The position numbers were made by a program, and so were the translations under genes. 64,000 nucleotides of DNA, taken from positions 1-64,000 of IMG/VR virus record IMGVR_UViG_3300032296_002405. The stretch is one strand, 5' to 3'. Shown here piece by piece: positions 40,894 to 49,525 of this stretch. Origin of the DNA: a virus. Within the stretch, counting starts at the first letter, position 1; each line of letters begins with the position of its first letter. The notes under the pieces were generated by a model. It had not been told where the DNA came from, did no database searches, and saw only the letters and a program-made list of their open reading frames with translations.

Positions 40894-41180
40894 TGAGAAA
40901 CAAGTTGGCTGGAAAGTTCAAGGGTAAGAGCAAATCGGCTCGTTACTTCGCATTGAATCCTGATTCGAGGGAGAAGAAGAACGAGTACAACAAGGAATAC
41001 CACAGTACCGAGGAGAGAAGGAGGTATCGGTCCCGGCTCAACGGGGCGAATCGTACCTCCGGCTCCAAGGTCGGTGACGGCAAGGATGTGAGCCACACCA
41101 AGGATGGTGGAACCACGCTTGAGAAGGCCAGCTCGAACAGGGCTAGGAATGGAAGAGGTAACAAGCCAAGACTTAAATAG
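40893..41180 (+). CDS. Basic conserved phage protein
   Basis: 95 residues, very basic (GKFKGKSKSARYFALNP, ERRRYRSRLN). The end GKDVSHTKDGGTTLEKASSN is strongly conserved in many phages. It probably binds nucleic acid. It overlaps the SSB stop (ATGA). Confidence 0.6.
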   Translation: MRNKLAGKFKGKSKSARYFALNPDSREKKNEYNKEYHSTEERRRYRSRLNGANRTSGSKVGDGKDVSHTKDGGTTLEKASSNRARNGRGNKPRLK

Positions 41181-41382
41181 GTATTACATTGAGGGGATTG
41201 ACCACATGTTGACTGCCAGGGTATGCAAGATGTTGAAGCATAAATGGCAGAACCTGAACGACTGTAGTGTGGACATGCCCAGGATGATACAGTACTACGG
41301 CTCTGATCGGGAGACGTTGATTAAGATAATAAAATGGTATGAATCGAACCTGCTTGTTACTACCTTTACCATTAATGGTTGA
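41149..41382 (+). CDS. Small hypothetical protein
   Basis: 77 residues from ATG 41149 (MEEVTSQDLNRYYIEG...), starting inside the end of the preceding gene; a frame opening at 41104 is less likely. Helical, with a cysteine/lysine segment (VCKMLKHKWQNLNDC). Function unknown. Confidence 0.5.
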   Translation: MEEVTSQDLNRYYIEGIDHMLTARVCKMLKHKWQNLNDCSVDMPRMIQYYGSDRETLIKIIKWYESNLLVTTFTING

Positions 41383-41599
41383 GTTGGTGATATTCAGGGT
41401 CAAGGACTTCTACTGCGGTTATGTCAGGGGCAAGGTTTATTTGTGTGCTTTTGGCGAAACTGTTGAGGATGTGGCGGAGGAACTGTTGCATAATATAGAG
41501 GTATACGAGTTCATACAGATGGAACTTGCTTTGAATGACTTATTGAACGAACTACAAATATCAAGACCCAATGAACCTGACGAATCAACAACTACTTAA
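41375..41599 (+). CDS. Small hypothetical protein
   Basis: 74 residues from ATG 41375 (MVELVIFRVKDFYCGYV...), overlapping both neighbours; an upstream ATG at 41339 would overlap more. Strand-rich start, helical acidic end. Function unknown. Confidence 0.5.
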   Translation: MVELVIFRVKDFYCGYVRGKVYLCAFGETVEDVAEELLHNIEVYEFIQMELALNDLLNELQISRPNEPDESTTT

Positions 41600-41900
41600 C
41601 TGCTACGAGCAGCTTATCGACATGAAGCGCAACGGCTCCATTGTTGCGTATTTATTGAAGGGCAAGATTGCCCAGTGGGAGAAGGATAACATGGTCCGTA
41701 TCAACTCCATTCTTGAGAAGATGAAGGAGATTGACATGGAGTATTGGCAGCATACGGCCATTGATGGTCGTGTGGAGTACAAGATGGTTGACGGAGAGGA
41801 TGGCAAGCGCGAACCTGTATTGATTGAGGGTAAGACCCGTGAGGAGTTCGAGGCTAAATATAAGGAGTTGCTGTCCACCGAGACAACTATGATACTATGA
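41571..41900 (+). CDS. Hypothetical helical protein
   Basis: 109 residues, mostly helical (LLNCYEQLIDMKRNGS, NSILEKMKEIDMEYW), ending in a lysine/glutamate-rich helix. It overlaps the sulfotransferase-like gene by ATGA. Not recognised. Confidence 0.5.
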   Translation: MNLTNQQLLNCYEQLIDMKRNGSIVAYLLKGKIAQWEKDNMVRINSILEKMKEIDMEYWQHTAIDGRVEYKMVDGEDGKREPVLIEGKTREEFEAKYKELLSTETTMIL

Positions 41901-42406
41901 TTATAACCGTTACGGGACTTCCAAGGAGTGGTACGGCATTCGTGTCGATGCTGCTGAACATGCACCCTAGCTGTGTGGCTTATCATGAATTGGCTGCATA
42001 CGACAGGAATTGGAGGGAGACTATTGTGGACAGTTATTGGGATATCGTGGCTGACTGCAACACATATGGGTTCATGCCTGAGGCTTGGATTCGTTCGGAG
42101 CGCAGGATTATGATTGACAGTGATGTTGTCCAGAGCCATGTTAGTTCGGAGATAGCTTGCCGTAAGTTGATTGATCCGGATTTGATGCCTGCTTTGCGAA
42201 TCATGCTGGAGGACTGGCGAGACCGGTACGATCCGATGGTGATACACCGTAACGAGGTGTTTACTTTCGATGGGTGTGTGGCGATATGGGAGTATTGTTT
42301 TGGGAAGCCTGTTCCGTATATGAAGATAGAGCAGTTGATAAAGTTGAATGTACAACATAAGGATCCGCACATCAAGTTCGGACCGGAAGTGGAGTTTATA
42401 TTATGA
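41897..42406 (+). CDS. Sulfotransferase-like P-loop protein
   Basis: 169 residues. The start ITVTGLPRSGTAFVSMLLNM is the 5'-phosphosulfate-binding P-loop typical of sulfotransferases (PRSGT), followed by HPSCVAYHE. The rest is shorter than most family members (usually about 250 or more residues), so it may be a reduced enzyme or a kinase-like relative. If active it would use PAPS as sulfate donor; the acceptor is unknown. It lies just upstream of the packaging module. Confidence 0.65.
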   Translation: MIITVTGLPRSGTAFVSMLLNMHPSCVAYHELAAYDRNWRETIVDSYWDIVADCNTYGFMPEAWIRSERRIMIDSDVVQSHVSSEIACRKLIDPDLMPALRIMLEDWRDRYDPMVIHRNEVFTFDGCVAIWEYCFGKPVPYMKIEQLIKLNVQHKDPHIKFGPEVEFIL

Positions 42407-42795
42407 GGTTGACGGAAGAACAACACAGCCACCTCGAGGGGTTGGCCAAGGATGATAAGAACATCAAGGTTCTATTGGATTGGTACGATTCGGTGGTTAA
42501 CAACAGTGCTTATGAAAGTTATGTTGCCAGGAAGGTGACGCTTGACCATTGGAACGCGGATTTGATTAATTTCAAGCCGTCGTTGTTCAGCAAGGATGAT
42601 GATGACGAGGAGAAGGCGAAGGCCAGGGACAAGGAGGTTGACAGGGTGTTGAAATACCTGGAGAAGCAGACTGATTTGTACGAGCAGACCGAAGGGTTGT
42701 TGACTAAGCTGACCGGTGAGGAGCAGGAGGCGTTGAACAAGGACACCAGATTAAGGCAGAGTACGGACAGGGCGTTCAGGGCAAAAACGAGTTGA
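42403..42795 (+). CDS. Hypothetical coiled-coil protein
   Basis: 130 residues, highly charged and helical (DDDDEEKAKARDKEVDRVLK). Its place two to four genes before the terminase might suit a small terminase or head-assembly factor, but no DNA-binding domain is seen. Confidence 0.5.
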   Translation: MRLTEEQHSHLEGLAKDDKNIKVLLDWYDSVVNNSAYESYVARKVTLDHWNADLINFKPSLFSKDDDDEEKAKARDKEVDRVLKYLEKQTDLYEQTEGLLTKLTGEEQEALNKDTRLRQSTDRAFRAKTS

Positions 42796-42796
42796 G

Positions 42797-43042
42797 ATGG
42801 AACACAGTTATGATTTGAAGATATACAACGGACGGGTCAAGGTTTATGTGGATGGATATGTGATGTTCACGTTCAACCAGATTGACTTCAAGGGTTATTA
42901 TTCGTACAAGGATGATACGGATCTGTATGGTATTGATGTGTATTTGATGAATGAGAAGGGTGGTGCTACCACGATGGAGGTATACTTCAAGACCAAGCAC
43001 AATTGGTTGAATATATTGGCACTGTTGGATAAGCACCTATGA
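42797..43042 (+). CDS. Small beta-rich hypothetical protein
   Basis: 81 residues made of short strands (LKIYNGRVKVYVDGYVMFTF, GGATTMEVYFKT) with a helical end. It overlaps the next gene by ATGA. Function unknown. Confidence 0.5.
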   Translation: MEHSYDLKIYNGRVKVYVDGYVMFTFNQIDFKGYYSYKDDTDLYGIDVYLMNEKGGATTMEVYFKTKHNWLNILALLDKHL

Positions 43043-43233
43043 TGAAGCAGACGGCTGTTGAATGGATGATAGAGCAGTTGGACAATCCCACTAGGGAGAC
43101 TTCGTGGCCGAAGGTGAAGGAGAATGCGTTGAAGATGGAGCAGAGGCAGATGATGGAGGCTTATGTGAAGGGATTGAGATGTATTACATACGATGATTAC
43201 AATGATATGAACCATAAAACTAAAACAAAATGA
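43039..43233 (+). CDS. Small conserved phage protein
   Basis: 64 residues. The pattern KQTAVEWMIEQL...ALKMEQRQMMEAY recurs in Bacteroidota phages and hosts; no function is known. It overlaps the inner-spanin-like gene by ATGA. Confidence 0.55.
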   Translation: MMKQTAVEWMIEQLDNPTRETSWPKVKENALKMEQRQMMEAYVKGLRCITYDDYNDMNHKTKTK

Positions 43234-43571
43234 TTTACAAGATTTCGACAGTGGCGTTGGGGCTTGGTTGCATTTTCCTTGGTACACGCATGAAGGTGGT
43301 ACAGGAGAAGGTTGACCAGGTTGACCAGGCCGTAACCGAGCAGAGTGAGTCGGTGGTTTTGCTGACTGACCGCAACGAGAAGCTCAATGCGATGAACACG
43401 TATCTCCTTGAGGAGAATGCGAGGTTAATCAACCAAGTGAACGAATTGAAATTTATTAATGACAAAAAACCCTTAATCATCTACAAAAATGAAAAGACTA
43501 CTCCTATCAATGACAATGCTTCTGAGTTGTACAATGAGTTACTCTCAAAGCGTTACGGAACAGGTGAATGA
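43230..43571 (+). CDS. Inner-spanin-like membrane/coiled-coil protein
   Basis: 113 residues: an N-terminal transmembrane helix (TVALGLGCIFLGTRM) followed by a long coiled coil (VQEKVDQVDQAVTEQSESVV...LEENARLINQVNELKF). It overlaps the next gene, a putative lipoprotein, by 83 bases in another frame, which is the layout of Rz/Rz1-type spanin pairs that fuse the inner and outer membranes at lysis. Inferred from architecture only. Confidence 0.55.
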   Translation: MIYKISTVALGLGCIFLGTRMKVVQEKVDQVDQAVTEQSESVVLLTDRNEKLNAMNTYLLEENARLINQVNELKFINDKKPLIIYKNEKTTPINDNASELYNELLSKRYGTGE

Positions 43572-43923
43572 TACATTGGTTTACACGCCGGCCTATCTTA
43601 TGGAGGCTTTGATGAGCGATTTGAACCAATGCGATTTGGACCGTATTGAATTGAAGAAGGCCAAGGCGGAGTTGGCGTTGATATACATTGACCTTGCCAA
43701 GCACAGCAATACGATATCCTCGTTGAAAACCGATTTGAAGTCCCTTCGTTCGGAGCGTGACACTTTGGAGGCGCAGAACATGCAGATGGCCATTGACAAC
43801 ACGAAGGCTATGAAGCGTGTGAAGAAGAGCCGCAACGGGTGGTTTGTCACGGCTGTGATGGCTACGCTTGGTATGGTAGGCATTCATTACAATTGGAAGG
43901 AAAGCTGGGTTGATGTGAAGTGA
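43489..43923 (+). CDS. Lipoprotein/coiled-coil protein, possible spanin partner
   Basis: 144 residues. The start MKRLLLSMTMLLSC forms a lipobox-like signal, although cleavage after YSQ is also possible. Next comes a long coiled coil (LDRIELKKAKAELALIYIDL, LKSLRSERDTLEAQN), then a C-terminal hydrophobic helix (WFVTAVMATLGMVGIHY). The overlap with the previous gene suggests an outer spanin, but a C-terminal membrane helix is unusual for one. Confidence 0.5.
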   Translation: MKRLLLSMTMLLSCTMSYSQSVTEQVNDTLVYTPAYLMEALMSDLNQCDLDRIELKKAKAELALIYIDLAKHSNTISSLKTDLKSLRSERDTLEAQNMQMAIDNTKAMKRVKKSRNGWFVTAVMATLGMVGIHYNWKESWVDVK

Positions 43924-43924
43924 G

Positions 43925-45922
43925 ATGCGAAAACCGAACTATTCTGAGGGGTTTGACCCTCCACCGCCCAAGTGGGTATACGAGCCGGTTCCGGACTTCG
44001 CTTCCATGAAGCATCCGAAGTTGGAGGAGGACAAGTATTGGGAGGAGCAGAACCGTAGGTGGATTGAGGGTCATGCTGGTCTTACCGGGGCGCATTACTT
44101 CTATTTGCAGGAGTGTTTCCTGAATGATATTGATGGAAATGTTTTTCGTCCTGCGTGGAGGGATGTGGATGAGTTGATGTTCCAGTGGGTGGATGAATGT
44201 ATGGAGTCCGGCCAGAGTCTGCTTGTATATAAGCGGAGGGAAGTCGGGGCGACTTCGGTATTTGCGAATCTGCCGTATTGGTTCATGAAGGTGTATCCCG
44301 GATGCAGGATTGGACTTACCAGTGGTAAGGGTAACGACGGTATCAACGGTATGTTCAACGACAAGGTGCTGTTCAGCTATAATAGGTTCAATCCGATTGT
44401 ATTTAACACCAAGCCTGTGCAGATGAACAATACCAAGAATGTAACGAGCTTGGAGGTTAGTCTGAAGGTGTGGAACGAGAACATCAGTACCGAGGAGTTA
44501 AGGACGAGTGTGTTGTTCTGTAAGGAGACGAGCGAAAAGCCGGACAGTCCTACGAACTTGTCGGGTCGAAGGTATAAGTATGTGTATGTGGACGAGGGTC
44601 CGCTGCATAGCAGGGTTGAGGATTTTTTGGGGTCTATCTTTCCTGCGATCAGTAAGGGGATTGACAGGACGGGATTGTTGGTGATTGCAGGTACGGTTGA
44701 GCCGAAGTTGACTCCGAACCAGGTTGCTGCGTTTTACGATTTGATTGAGAGGAGTAAGAATCTGAATGTGCGTAGCGAGATGGTTCCTGTGTGGATGGGG
44801 TTGATCAGCAAGAACGGATGGAGCGATGAGAAGGCTGGTATGGATTGGTATTGGGAGAACTACAAGCGTTTTGAGGAGAGTGGTGATGTGAAGGGGTTGA
44901 GGGATTTTCGGATGCAGTATCCAAAGGACGAGCAGGATATATTTGATTTGTCGCAGGGTGGATTTTTCGAGCCTGATGTGGCCGATTTGCTTGGACATAC
45001 ATATAAGCAGTTGTTATCGGAAAGGAATCCTGAGGTTGCCTACAGGATGATAAATACGGGTTCGGGTGTCGAGGCCGTTCCTGATTCGGTGAAGAGGGCC
45101 AAGGAAAAGGATGGGGGTCATTGGATCATTGAGATGCCTAAGAAGGGTGTTATGTATTACCAGGCCATTGACGGTATCGGTACAGGCAGGAGGGAAGGTG
45201 GAGAGAGGGGGTCTTGGATAGGTTGTATCATATTCAAGGGTTGGGATCCGGATGGTGGTTCGTTCACTCCGGTTGCCATATATTATGAGAGGCCCAATAC
45301 GATTGAGGATGGTTATAGGCAGATGGCTATGCAATGGAATTTCTACAATCAATATGGTGGTGGGAAGGAGATAAATTACGAGGTGAATGCTTCAACGGGC
45401 GACCACTTCGGTACTTTTTTGGAGAAGAACAATCTGTACCAGTATGCGTATAAGAGAAAGGATTTGTCCGGAAAGGGTTATATCAATACCAAGAAGAGGG
45501 GCAGTGCCATCAACGAGCATACAAGGGAGTGGCAGGTTCGTCAGGCGAATATGTTCCTTCGTCAGCATGGTGCGAATATCAAGAGCAGGTTGTTGTTGGA
45601 ATCGTTGTTGATGGGTGAGAATGAAAACGCGGATTTGCGAGATGCGTTTTTGATATTCATGATAAGCGTTCCCAATTTCGACAAGCCTGTGGAGAGGAAG
45701 GAGAAGGTGAGGTATAGGAGCAAGGTTATTCTTACCAAGAACAGTGATGGTTCGTATGGATATAAGACCATTCAGGAGAAGATTGCCAACAAGGGTGAGC
45801 AGGTTCGCAGTGAGACCAAAGACCAGTATATAGACAACTTAAAGAAAAAATACGGACATTATTGGTGGCAGAAGGCCAGTGGTAGTGAAAGGGAAAAACT
45901 AAGCGAATATGACAAGGGATGA
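43925..45922 (+). CDS. terL: Terminase large subunit
   Basis: 665 residues. The packaging ATPase carries a deviant Walker A (VYKRREVGATS, about 101-111), Walker B YVYVDE (219-224) and a coupling motif VIAGTVEP (253-260). The nuclease domain starts with QAIDGIGTG (D417 as metal ligand) and continues through NYEVNASTGDHFG and the later acidic region ENADLRDAF. It cuts concatemers and pumps DNA through the portal, encoded just downstream. The start follows the previous stop by one base. Start and length agree with the family. Confidence 0.85.
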   Translation: MRKPNYSEGFDPPPPKWVYEPVPDFASMKHPKLEEDKYWEEQNRRWIEGHAGLTGAHYFYLQECFLNDIDGNVFRPAWRDVDELMFQWVDECMESGQSLLVYKRREVGATSVFANLPYWFMKVYPGCRIGLTSGKGNDGINGMFNDKVLFSYNRFNPIVFNTKPVQMNNTKNVTSLEVSLKVWNENISTEELRTSVLFCKETSEKPDSPTNLSGRRYKYVYVDEGPLHSRVEDFLGSIFPAISKGIDRTGLLVIAGTVEPKLTPNQVAAFYDLIERSKNLNVRSEMVPVWMGLISKNGWSDEKAGMDWYWENYKRFEESGDVKGLRDFRMQYPKDEQDIFDLSQGGFFEPDVADLLGHTYKQLLSERNPEVAYRMINTGSGVEAVPDSVKRAKEKDGGHWIIEMPKKGVMYYQAIDGIGTGRREGGERGSWIGCIIFKGWDPDGGSFTPVAIYYERPNTIEDGYRQMAMQWNFYNQYGGGKEINYEVNASTGDHFGTFLEKNNLYQYAYKRKDLSGKGYINTKKRGSAINEHTREWQVRQANMFLRQHGANIKSRLLLESLLMGENENADLRDAFLIFMISVPNFDKPVERKEKVRYRSKVILTKNSDGSYGYKTIQEKIANKGEQVRSETKDQYIDNLKKKYGHYWWQKASGSEREKLSEYDKG

Positions 45923-46235
45923 GCAGGTGGCGCACTTCAATGCGTTTGTGATGAAGATGGCTGATACGATGTTGAACAAGGGGGATGACTATGCGAATAA
46001 GGACAGGTTGAGTAATTTCAAATTGGCTGGTAGTATTACCGGTATTGGTGCGAAGTTGAATTGTTTGAATATGATAGCTACGAAGGTCGCAAGGTTGGGT
46101 GTGCTGTTTAGCAGCGACCAGCGGCCCAAGCATGAGAGCATACACGACAGCATACTTGACCTTGCTTGTTATGCCACTTTGTTGTCACAGATTTTGGAAG
46201 ATGAAAATAAAGTCGATTCAGAAGGGGCAGGGTGA
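45909..46235 (+). CDS. DUF1599/Nmad1-like protein
   Basis: 108 residues with NKGDDYANKDRLSNFKLAG, GIGAKLNCLNMIATKVARL and HDSILDLACYATLL. This matches, from memory, the DUF1599 family (named nucleotide-modification-associated domain 1), helical MazG-like proteins found near base-modification genes in phages. If so, it may handle modified nucleotides. It overlaps the terminase stop by 14 bases. Confidence 0.55.
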   Translation: MTRDEQVAHFNAFVMKMADTMLNKGDDYANKDRLSNFKLAGSITGIGAKLNCLNMIATKVARLGVLFSSDQRPKHESIHDSILDLACYATLLSQILEDENKVDSEGAG

Positions 46236-46416
46236 GTACGCCATGTGGTTCAAGGTTGGTGAACGCTATGCCCGTATCCAAGAGGAGTTGAAGCCGATCC
46301 GTTGGGGTGAGGGTACTAAATATGAAATGGTCGTATATAGGGTATACGACCATGACGGGAATATTGTTGCAGAGATAGAGAGTAACAGCAGTTTGCTGAT
46401 TACTTACACCAGGTGA
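46201..46416 (+). CDS. Small hypothetical protein
   Basis: 71 residues from ATG 46201 (MKIKSIQKGQGEYAMWFKVG...), overlapping the end of the previous gene. Beta-rich. It ends one base before the stop of the convergent minus-strand gene. Confidence 0.5.
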   Translation: MKIKSIQKGQGEYAMWFKVGERYARIQEELKPIRWGEGTKYEMVVYRVYDHDGNIVAEIESNSSLLITYTR

Positions 46417-46680
46417 TTATTTGTTGGATGGTTTGGTGCATCCGTCTGGGCCGCACGACCAGCTTCCTTGCTTGAATGTTTTCCTTGGACTTTTGTCTGA
46501 GCCTCTTGGTTTCCCATCGCCTCTTGTAGCGAATTTGGTTTTGGGTTTTTCATAAACGCGCTCATATGCTGATTTCCCTCCTGCCAATGTCGCAGTTTTC
46601 TTCATAGTGATTGTTTCGTTGGGATTTTCAGGGTTTAGGTATCTGTATTTTTTTGGGGGTTTTGGACCGGAGATGGGCAT
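46417..46680 (-). CDS. Basic hypothetical protein on opposite strand
   Basis: 87 residues, basic and proline-rich (PKPPKKYRYLNPENPNE, ending SWSCGPDGCTKPSNK with two Cys). It is the only minus-strand gene in the 40-64 kb block and sits exactly between the terminase and portal operons. Lone genes of this kind are often late additions (morons); no promoter is obvious. Confidence 0.5.
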   Translation of the reverse strand: MPISGPKPPKKYRYLNPENPNETITMKKTATLAGGKSAYERVYEKPKTKFATRGDGKPRGSDKSPRKTFKQGSWSCGPDGCTKPSNK

Positions 46681-46749
46681 TGTATGTATATTTTTTTCTA
46701 AACTACAAAATAATTTATCGGATTCATGTCTATTTGAAAACTAATCAAT

Positions 46750-46757
46750 TACTTTTG
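46750..46757 (+). promoter_or_regulatory. -7 box five bases before the portal start
   Basis: TACTTTTG fits TAnnTTTG; the GTG start at 46763 follows after 5 bases. A TTTG at 46733-46736 is too close (13 bases) to be a normal -33 box. A leaderless mRNA with a GTG start is predicted. Confidence 0.55.
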
Positions 46758-46762
46758 TAATC

Positions 46763-49159
46763 GTGGCAAAGCAGACTTGGACACGTCCCTCGGCTGGGAT
46801 TTTGTTTTCACCTCCTAATGATTTTGTTAAGGAGAGCGAAAAGACCGTTGACTGGTTCACCCAGTATGCGAGATGGGCTGTGGCTACTTTTTACAACCAA
46901 CCCAGGCAAGCGTTTTATAGCGGAGATATCGTAGACAAAGGTATCGCTCAGGAGGCCATTGAGAACTGGTCATACGTATTTGGTAATCAGAACAATTACC
47001 GATACAAATATATGACTACTGATTTCAGTGGGAACCAGTTGCCTGTGCAATGGATTCCCGGTGGAAAGATTGGGTCTTTGGTTGACCACATGAAAGGTAT
47101 TTTATTGAGCAGTGTGGAGAACATTGAGGTTACGGCTAAGAATCTGAGTCGTGATGTGGCCAGTAAGCGGGCTAAGATGTTGGAGAAGTTGATGATACAA
47201 TACGAGTTAAGGGATTTGGTGAAGGGTGAGATGCCTGAAGGCATTGAGTTTACGCCGGTTAACGACCCTGAGGCTGTGTTGGACACAAGGGAGGACATTG
47301 CCAAATATGTAGACAAATGGCAGGACAAGTACAGTATTGTTGCTGAGAAGATAGGTCGCAGTCAGATATTCATGGACAGTCTGAAGGAGAAGTTCTTACA
47401 GGATGGAGCCAATCAGATTGTTGGTGGAATCAGCGGCATGTTGACCGAGGTTCAGAATGGTCGTGTTGTTAATACGGTTATTCCTGATTATGAATTGATT
47501 TGGGATAACAGGGATAATGATCCGTTTAACAAGCAGGCTTATTTGTGTGGCTATGTTAAGCACAATGTTCCTTATCAAGAGGTTATCCGTCGTTATAAGC
47601 AATGGTTGACTCCTGAGGAGATGGAAGAGATTCGTTTGATTGCTTCCAGCGGGTATGACAACATGGAGGATTTCCTGTTCTATTATAATGTTGGATTCGG
47701 TGTTGACAACAGGTTCAACTGGTGGCATAATGCAGGAACGAGCAATATGACCATGAGCCTTGCCACCGTATATTGGATTGCTCCCCGTGATTGGAGATAC
47801 CGTCAGTTGCCTAACAGGTATGGTGTGGAGCGTGTGTTGCCGATAAACGACAACGAGACATATTCCGTTGATGGGAAGTCCGTCAAGGGCAAGGACATGT
47901 CCGGTGATTTTGATGGGTGGGACATCCACATGGCTACTTTGATTGGAAACAAGTACATCGTGAATTACGGTTACATGCCGAATGTGTTGCGTGATTTTGA
48001 CAAGAAGGGTCGTCCGATGTTGCCCATTACGATATTCTGTTCTGGTATGGCCATCAACCAGGGTAAGTCCTTGGTGAGAAAGCTGGTTCCTTATCAGGAT
48101 GAGTTGGACATGTACGCATATAAGATAAAGGAGAAGGTTGCCAAGGATGTGGGCAAGGTATATGTGTTCAACGGAAACAAGTTCAACGGCATTACATCCA
48201 CGGAAATCATCAACGACTTGAAGTCGATTGGTGTTTTTGTTTCCGATGGTGGCAGTGGCGAGGTTGATGATCCGCAGAACAACCAAAGGATGGTTGAGGC
48301 TGTTGACATGACATTGGATGCGAACATCATCAGGTATGTTGAGTTGAGGCGTATGCTTGAGACCGAGATGGAGACGATTTGTTCGGTCAGTAAGATTGCT
48401 TTGGGTCAGCAGGGTGCTGTGATTGGAAAGAGTGTCCAGGAGCAGACCATCAACCAGAACAGTTACGGAACGGCCACTTTGATGTGGGGTTTGATGAAGC
48501 ACTTCAACCAGGTGTTGCAGTACAATGTGAATTTGAAGCAGATGTTGTATCAGTTCGAGGATTCGGTTGAGGAGTCCTTGGTGATAGGCGAAGAGGGAAG
48601 TTTCCTTTTGAAGATTGTTGATCCGAAGGAGTTTGGCACACAGCCATTGATGGTGTTCATGGATATAGCAAGCACTTTGGATCCGCAGCAGAGGTTGGAG
48701 TTGAAGAGCATTGCATTGAGTGAGGCTCAGAACGGAAGGCTTGACACGGTTGATTATGTTGAGCATATCCTGATGGCTCCTACTTTGAACCAGGCTGTGA
48801 AGGGATTGAAGTATAGCAAGAACAAACAGATAAAGGAGATGCAGGCACAGGCAAGTGAGCAGCAGATGATGCAGATGCAGCATGAGGCGAATCTTGCCCA
48901 GCAGAAGGCATTAAATGAAGCTGCTTTGGTACAAGTCAAGGAGGACAATGCTAACTTTAGGGCTGAGTTGCAGGCGTTGAGTAAGAATCTGGATTTGTTG
49001 TTACAGAAGTTGCAACAAGGGCCTCCGAGTGTGAGTCCATTGACCATGCAGATGGCACAGATGGCACAGGGTCCGAGTCCGGAGGAATTGGCGATGATGC
49101 AGCAACAACAGCAGGAACAGCCTCCGATGGAAGAAGAACCACAACAAGAACCTATGTAA
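46763..49159 (+). CDS. Portal protein
   Basis: 798 residues from GTG 46763 (MAKQTWTRPSAGILF...). N-terminal wing and stem regions, then a long helical barrel-like C-terminus that is very Gln/Met-rich (HEANLAQQKALNEAALVQVK; MMQQQQQEQPPMEEE). Size, position between terminase and capsid genes, and the helical Gln-rich tail are as in podovirus-like portals. It forms the ring through which DNA enters and leaves. The start right after a promoter box supports the GTG choice. Confidence 0.75.
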   Translation: MAKQTWTRPSAGILFSPPNDFVKESEKTVDWFTQYARWAVATFYNQPRQAFYSGDIVDKGIAQEAIENWSYVFGNQNNYRYKYMTTDFSGNQLPVQWIPGGKIGSLVDHMKGILLSSVENIEVTAKNLSRDVASKRAKMLEKLMIQYELRDLVKGEMPEGIEFTPVNDPEAVLDTREDIAKYVDKWQDKYSIVAEKIGRSQIFMDSLKEKFLQDGANQIVGGISGMLTEVQNGRVVNTVIPDYELIWDNRDNDPFNKQAYLCGYVKHNVPYQEVIRRYKQWLTPEEMEEIRLIASSGYDNMEDFLFYYNVGFGVDNRFNWWHNAGTSNMTMSLATVYWIAPRDWRYRQLPNRYGVERVLPINDNETYSVDGKSVKGKDMSGDFDGWDIHMATLIGNKYIVNYGYMPNVLRDFDKKGRPMLPITIFCSGMAINQGKSLVRKLVPYQDELDMYAYKIKEKVAKDVGKVYVFNGNKFNGITSTEIINDLKSIGVFVSDGGSGEVDDPQNNQRMVEAVDMTLDANIIRYVELRRMLETEMETICSVSKIALGQQGAVIGKSVQEQTINQNSYGTATLMWGLMKHFNQVLQYNVNLKQMLYQFEDSVEESLVIGEEGSFLLKIVDPKEFGTQPLMVFMDIASTLDPQQRLELKSIALSEAQNGRLDTVDYVEHILMAPTLNQAVKGLKYSKNKQIKEMQAQASEQQMMQMQHEANLAQQKALNEAALVQVKEDNANFRAELQALSKNLDLLLQKLQQGPPSVSPLTMQMAQMAQGPSPEELAMMQQQQQEQPPMEEEPQQEPM

Positions 49160-49160
49160 T

Positions 49161-49337
49161 ATGAAAACAGAAAAGGAAATGAAAGAGAAGTGGGAGATAT
49201 CCGACGCTCTTGAAACTCTACAGAAGGCCGAAGAGATTCGTGCCAATCGTGCTTTGATGGCGAAGGTTGCCAAGGCGGCAGCCAGGATTCAGAAAGTTGT
49301 AACGATGCCTAAGGCAAAAACATCAAAAAAGAAATGA
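49161..49337 (+). CDS. Small basic helical protein
   Basis: 58 residues (MKTEKEMKEKWEISDALETL..., ending KAKTSKKK). It starts one base after the portal stop and overlaps the next start (ATGA). Charged helix with a lysine-rich tail. Function unknown; perhaps a DNA-associated virion protein. Confidence 0.55.
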   Translation: MKTEKEMKEKWEISDALETLQKAEEIRANRALMAKVAKAAARIQKVVTMPKAKTSKKK

Positions 49338-49525
49338 AAGCAAAACTAGGATCAGGCGAAAGGTTCGCCGCTATCGAGGCAAAGGCCGAGAAGTTCTACG
49401 CTAAAAAAGGTAAGTCAGCCAAGCAGGCTAAGGCTATCGCTGGTGCGATTGCGGCCAAGGTTGGCATGAAGAAATACGGTAAAAAGAAAATGACAGCTAT
49501 GGCTGTAAAAGGAAAGAAGAAATGA
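49334..49525 (+). CDS. Small basic conserved phage protein
   Basis: 63 residues, 17 of them lysine or arginine (GSGERFAAIEAKAEKFYAKK, KKYGKKKMTAMAVKGKKK). Similar short sequences ending KKYGKKK are common beside virion genes in phages. Probably a DNA-binding or head-associated protein. It overlaps the endolysin by ATGA. Confidence 0.55.
   Translation: MKAKLGSGERFAAIEAKAEKFYAKKGKSAKQAKAIAGAIAAKVGMKKYGKKKMTAMAVKGKKK

Noticed and set aside
43489-43923. Firm Rz1-type outer spanin call
   Set aside because: The overlap and lipobox-like signal fit, but the C-terminal membrane helix does not, so it is kept as a tentative call only.
47396-48883. Long minus-strand frame (495 codons) opposite the portal gene
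   Set aside because: His/Leu-rich shadow of the portal coding sequence; no motif and no promoter.
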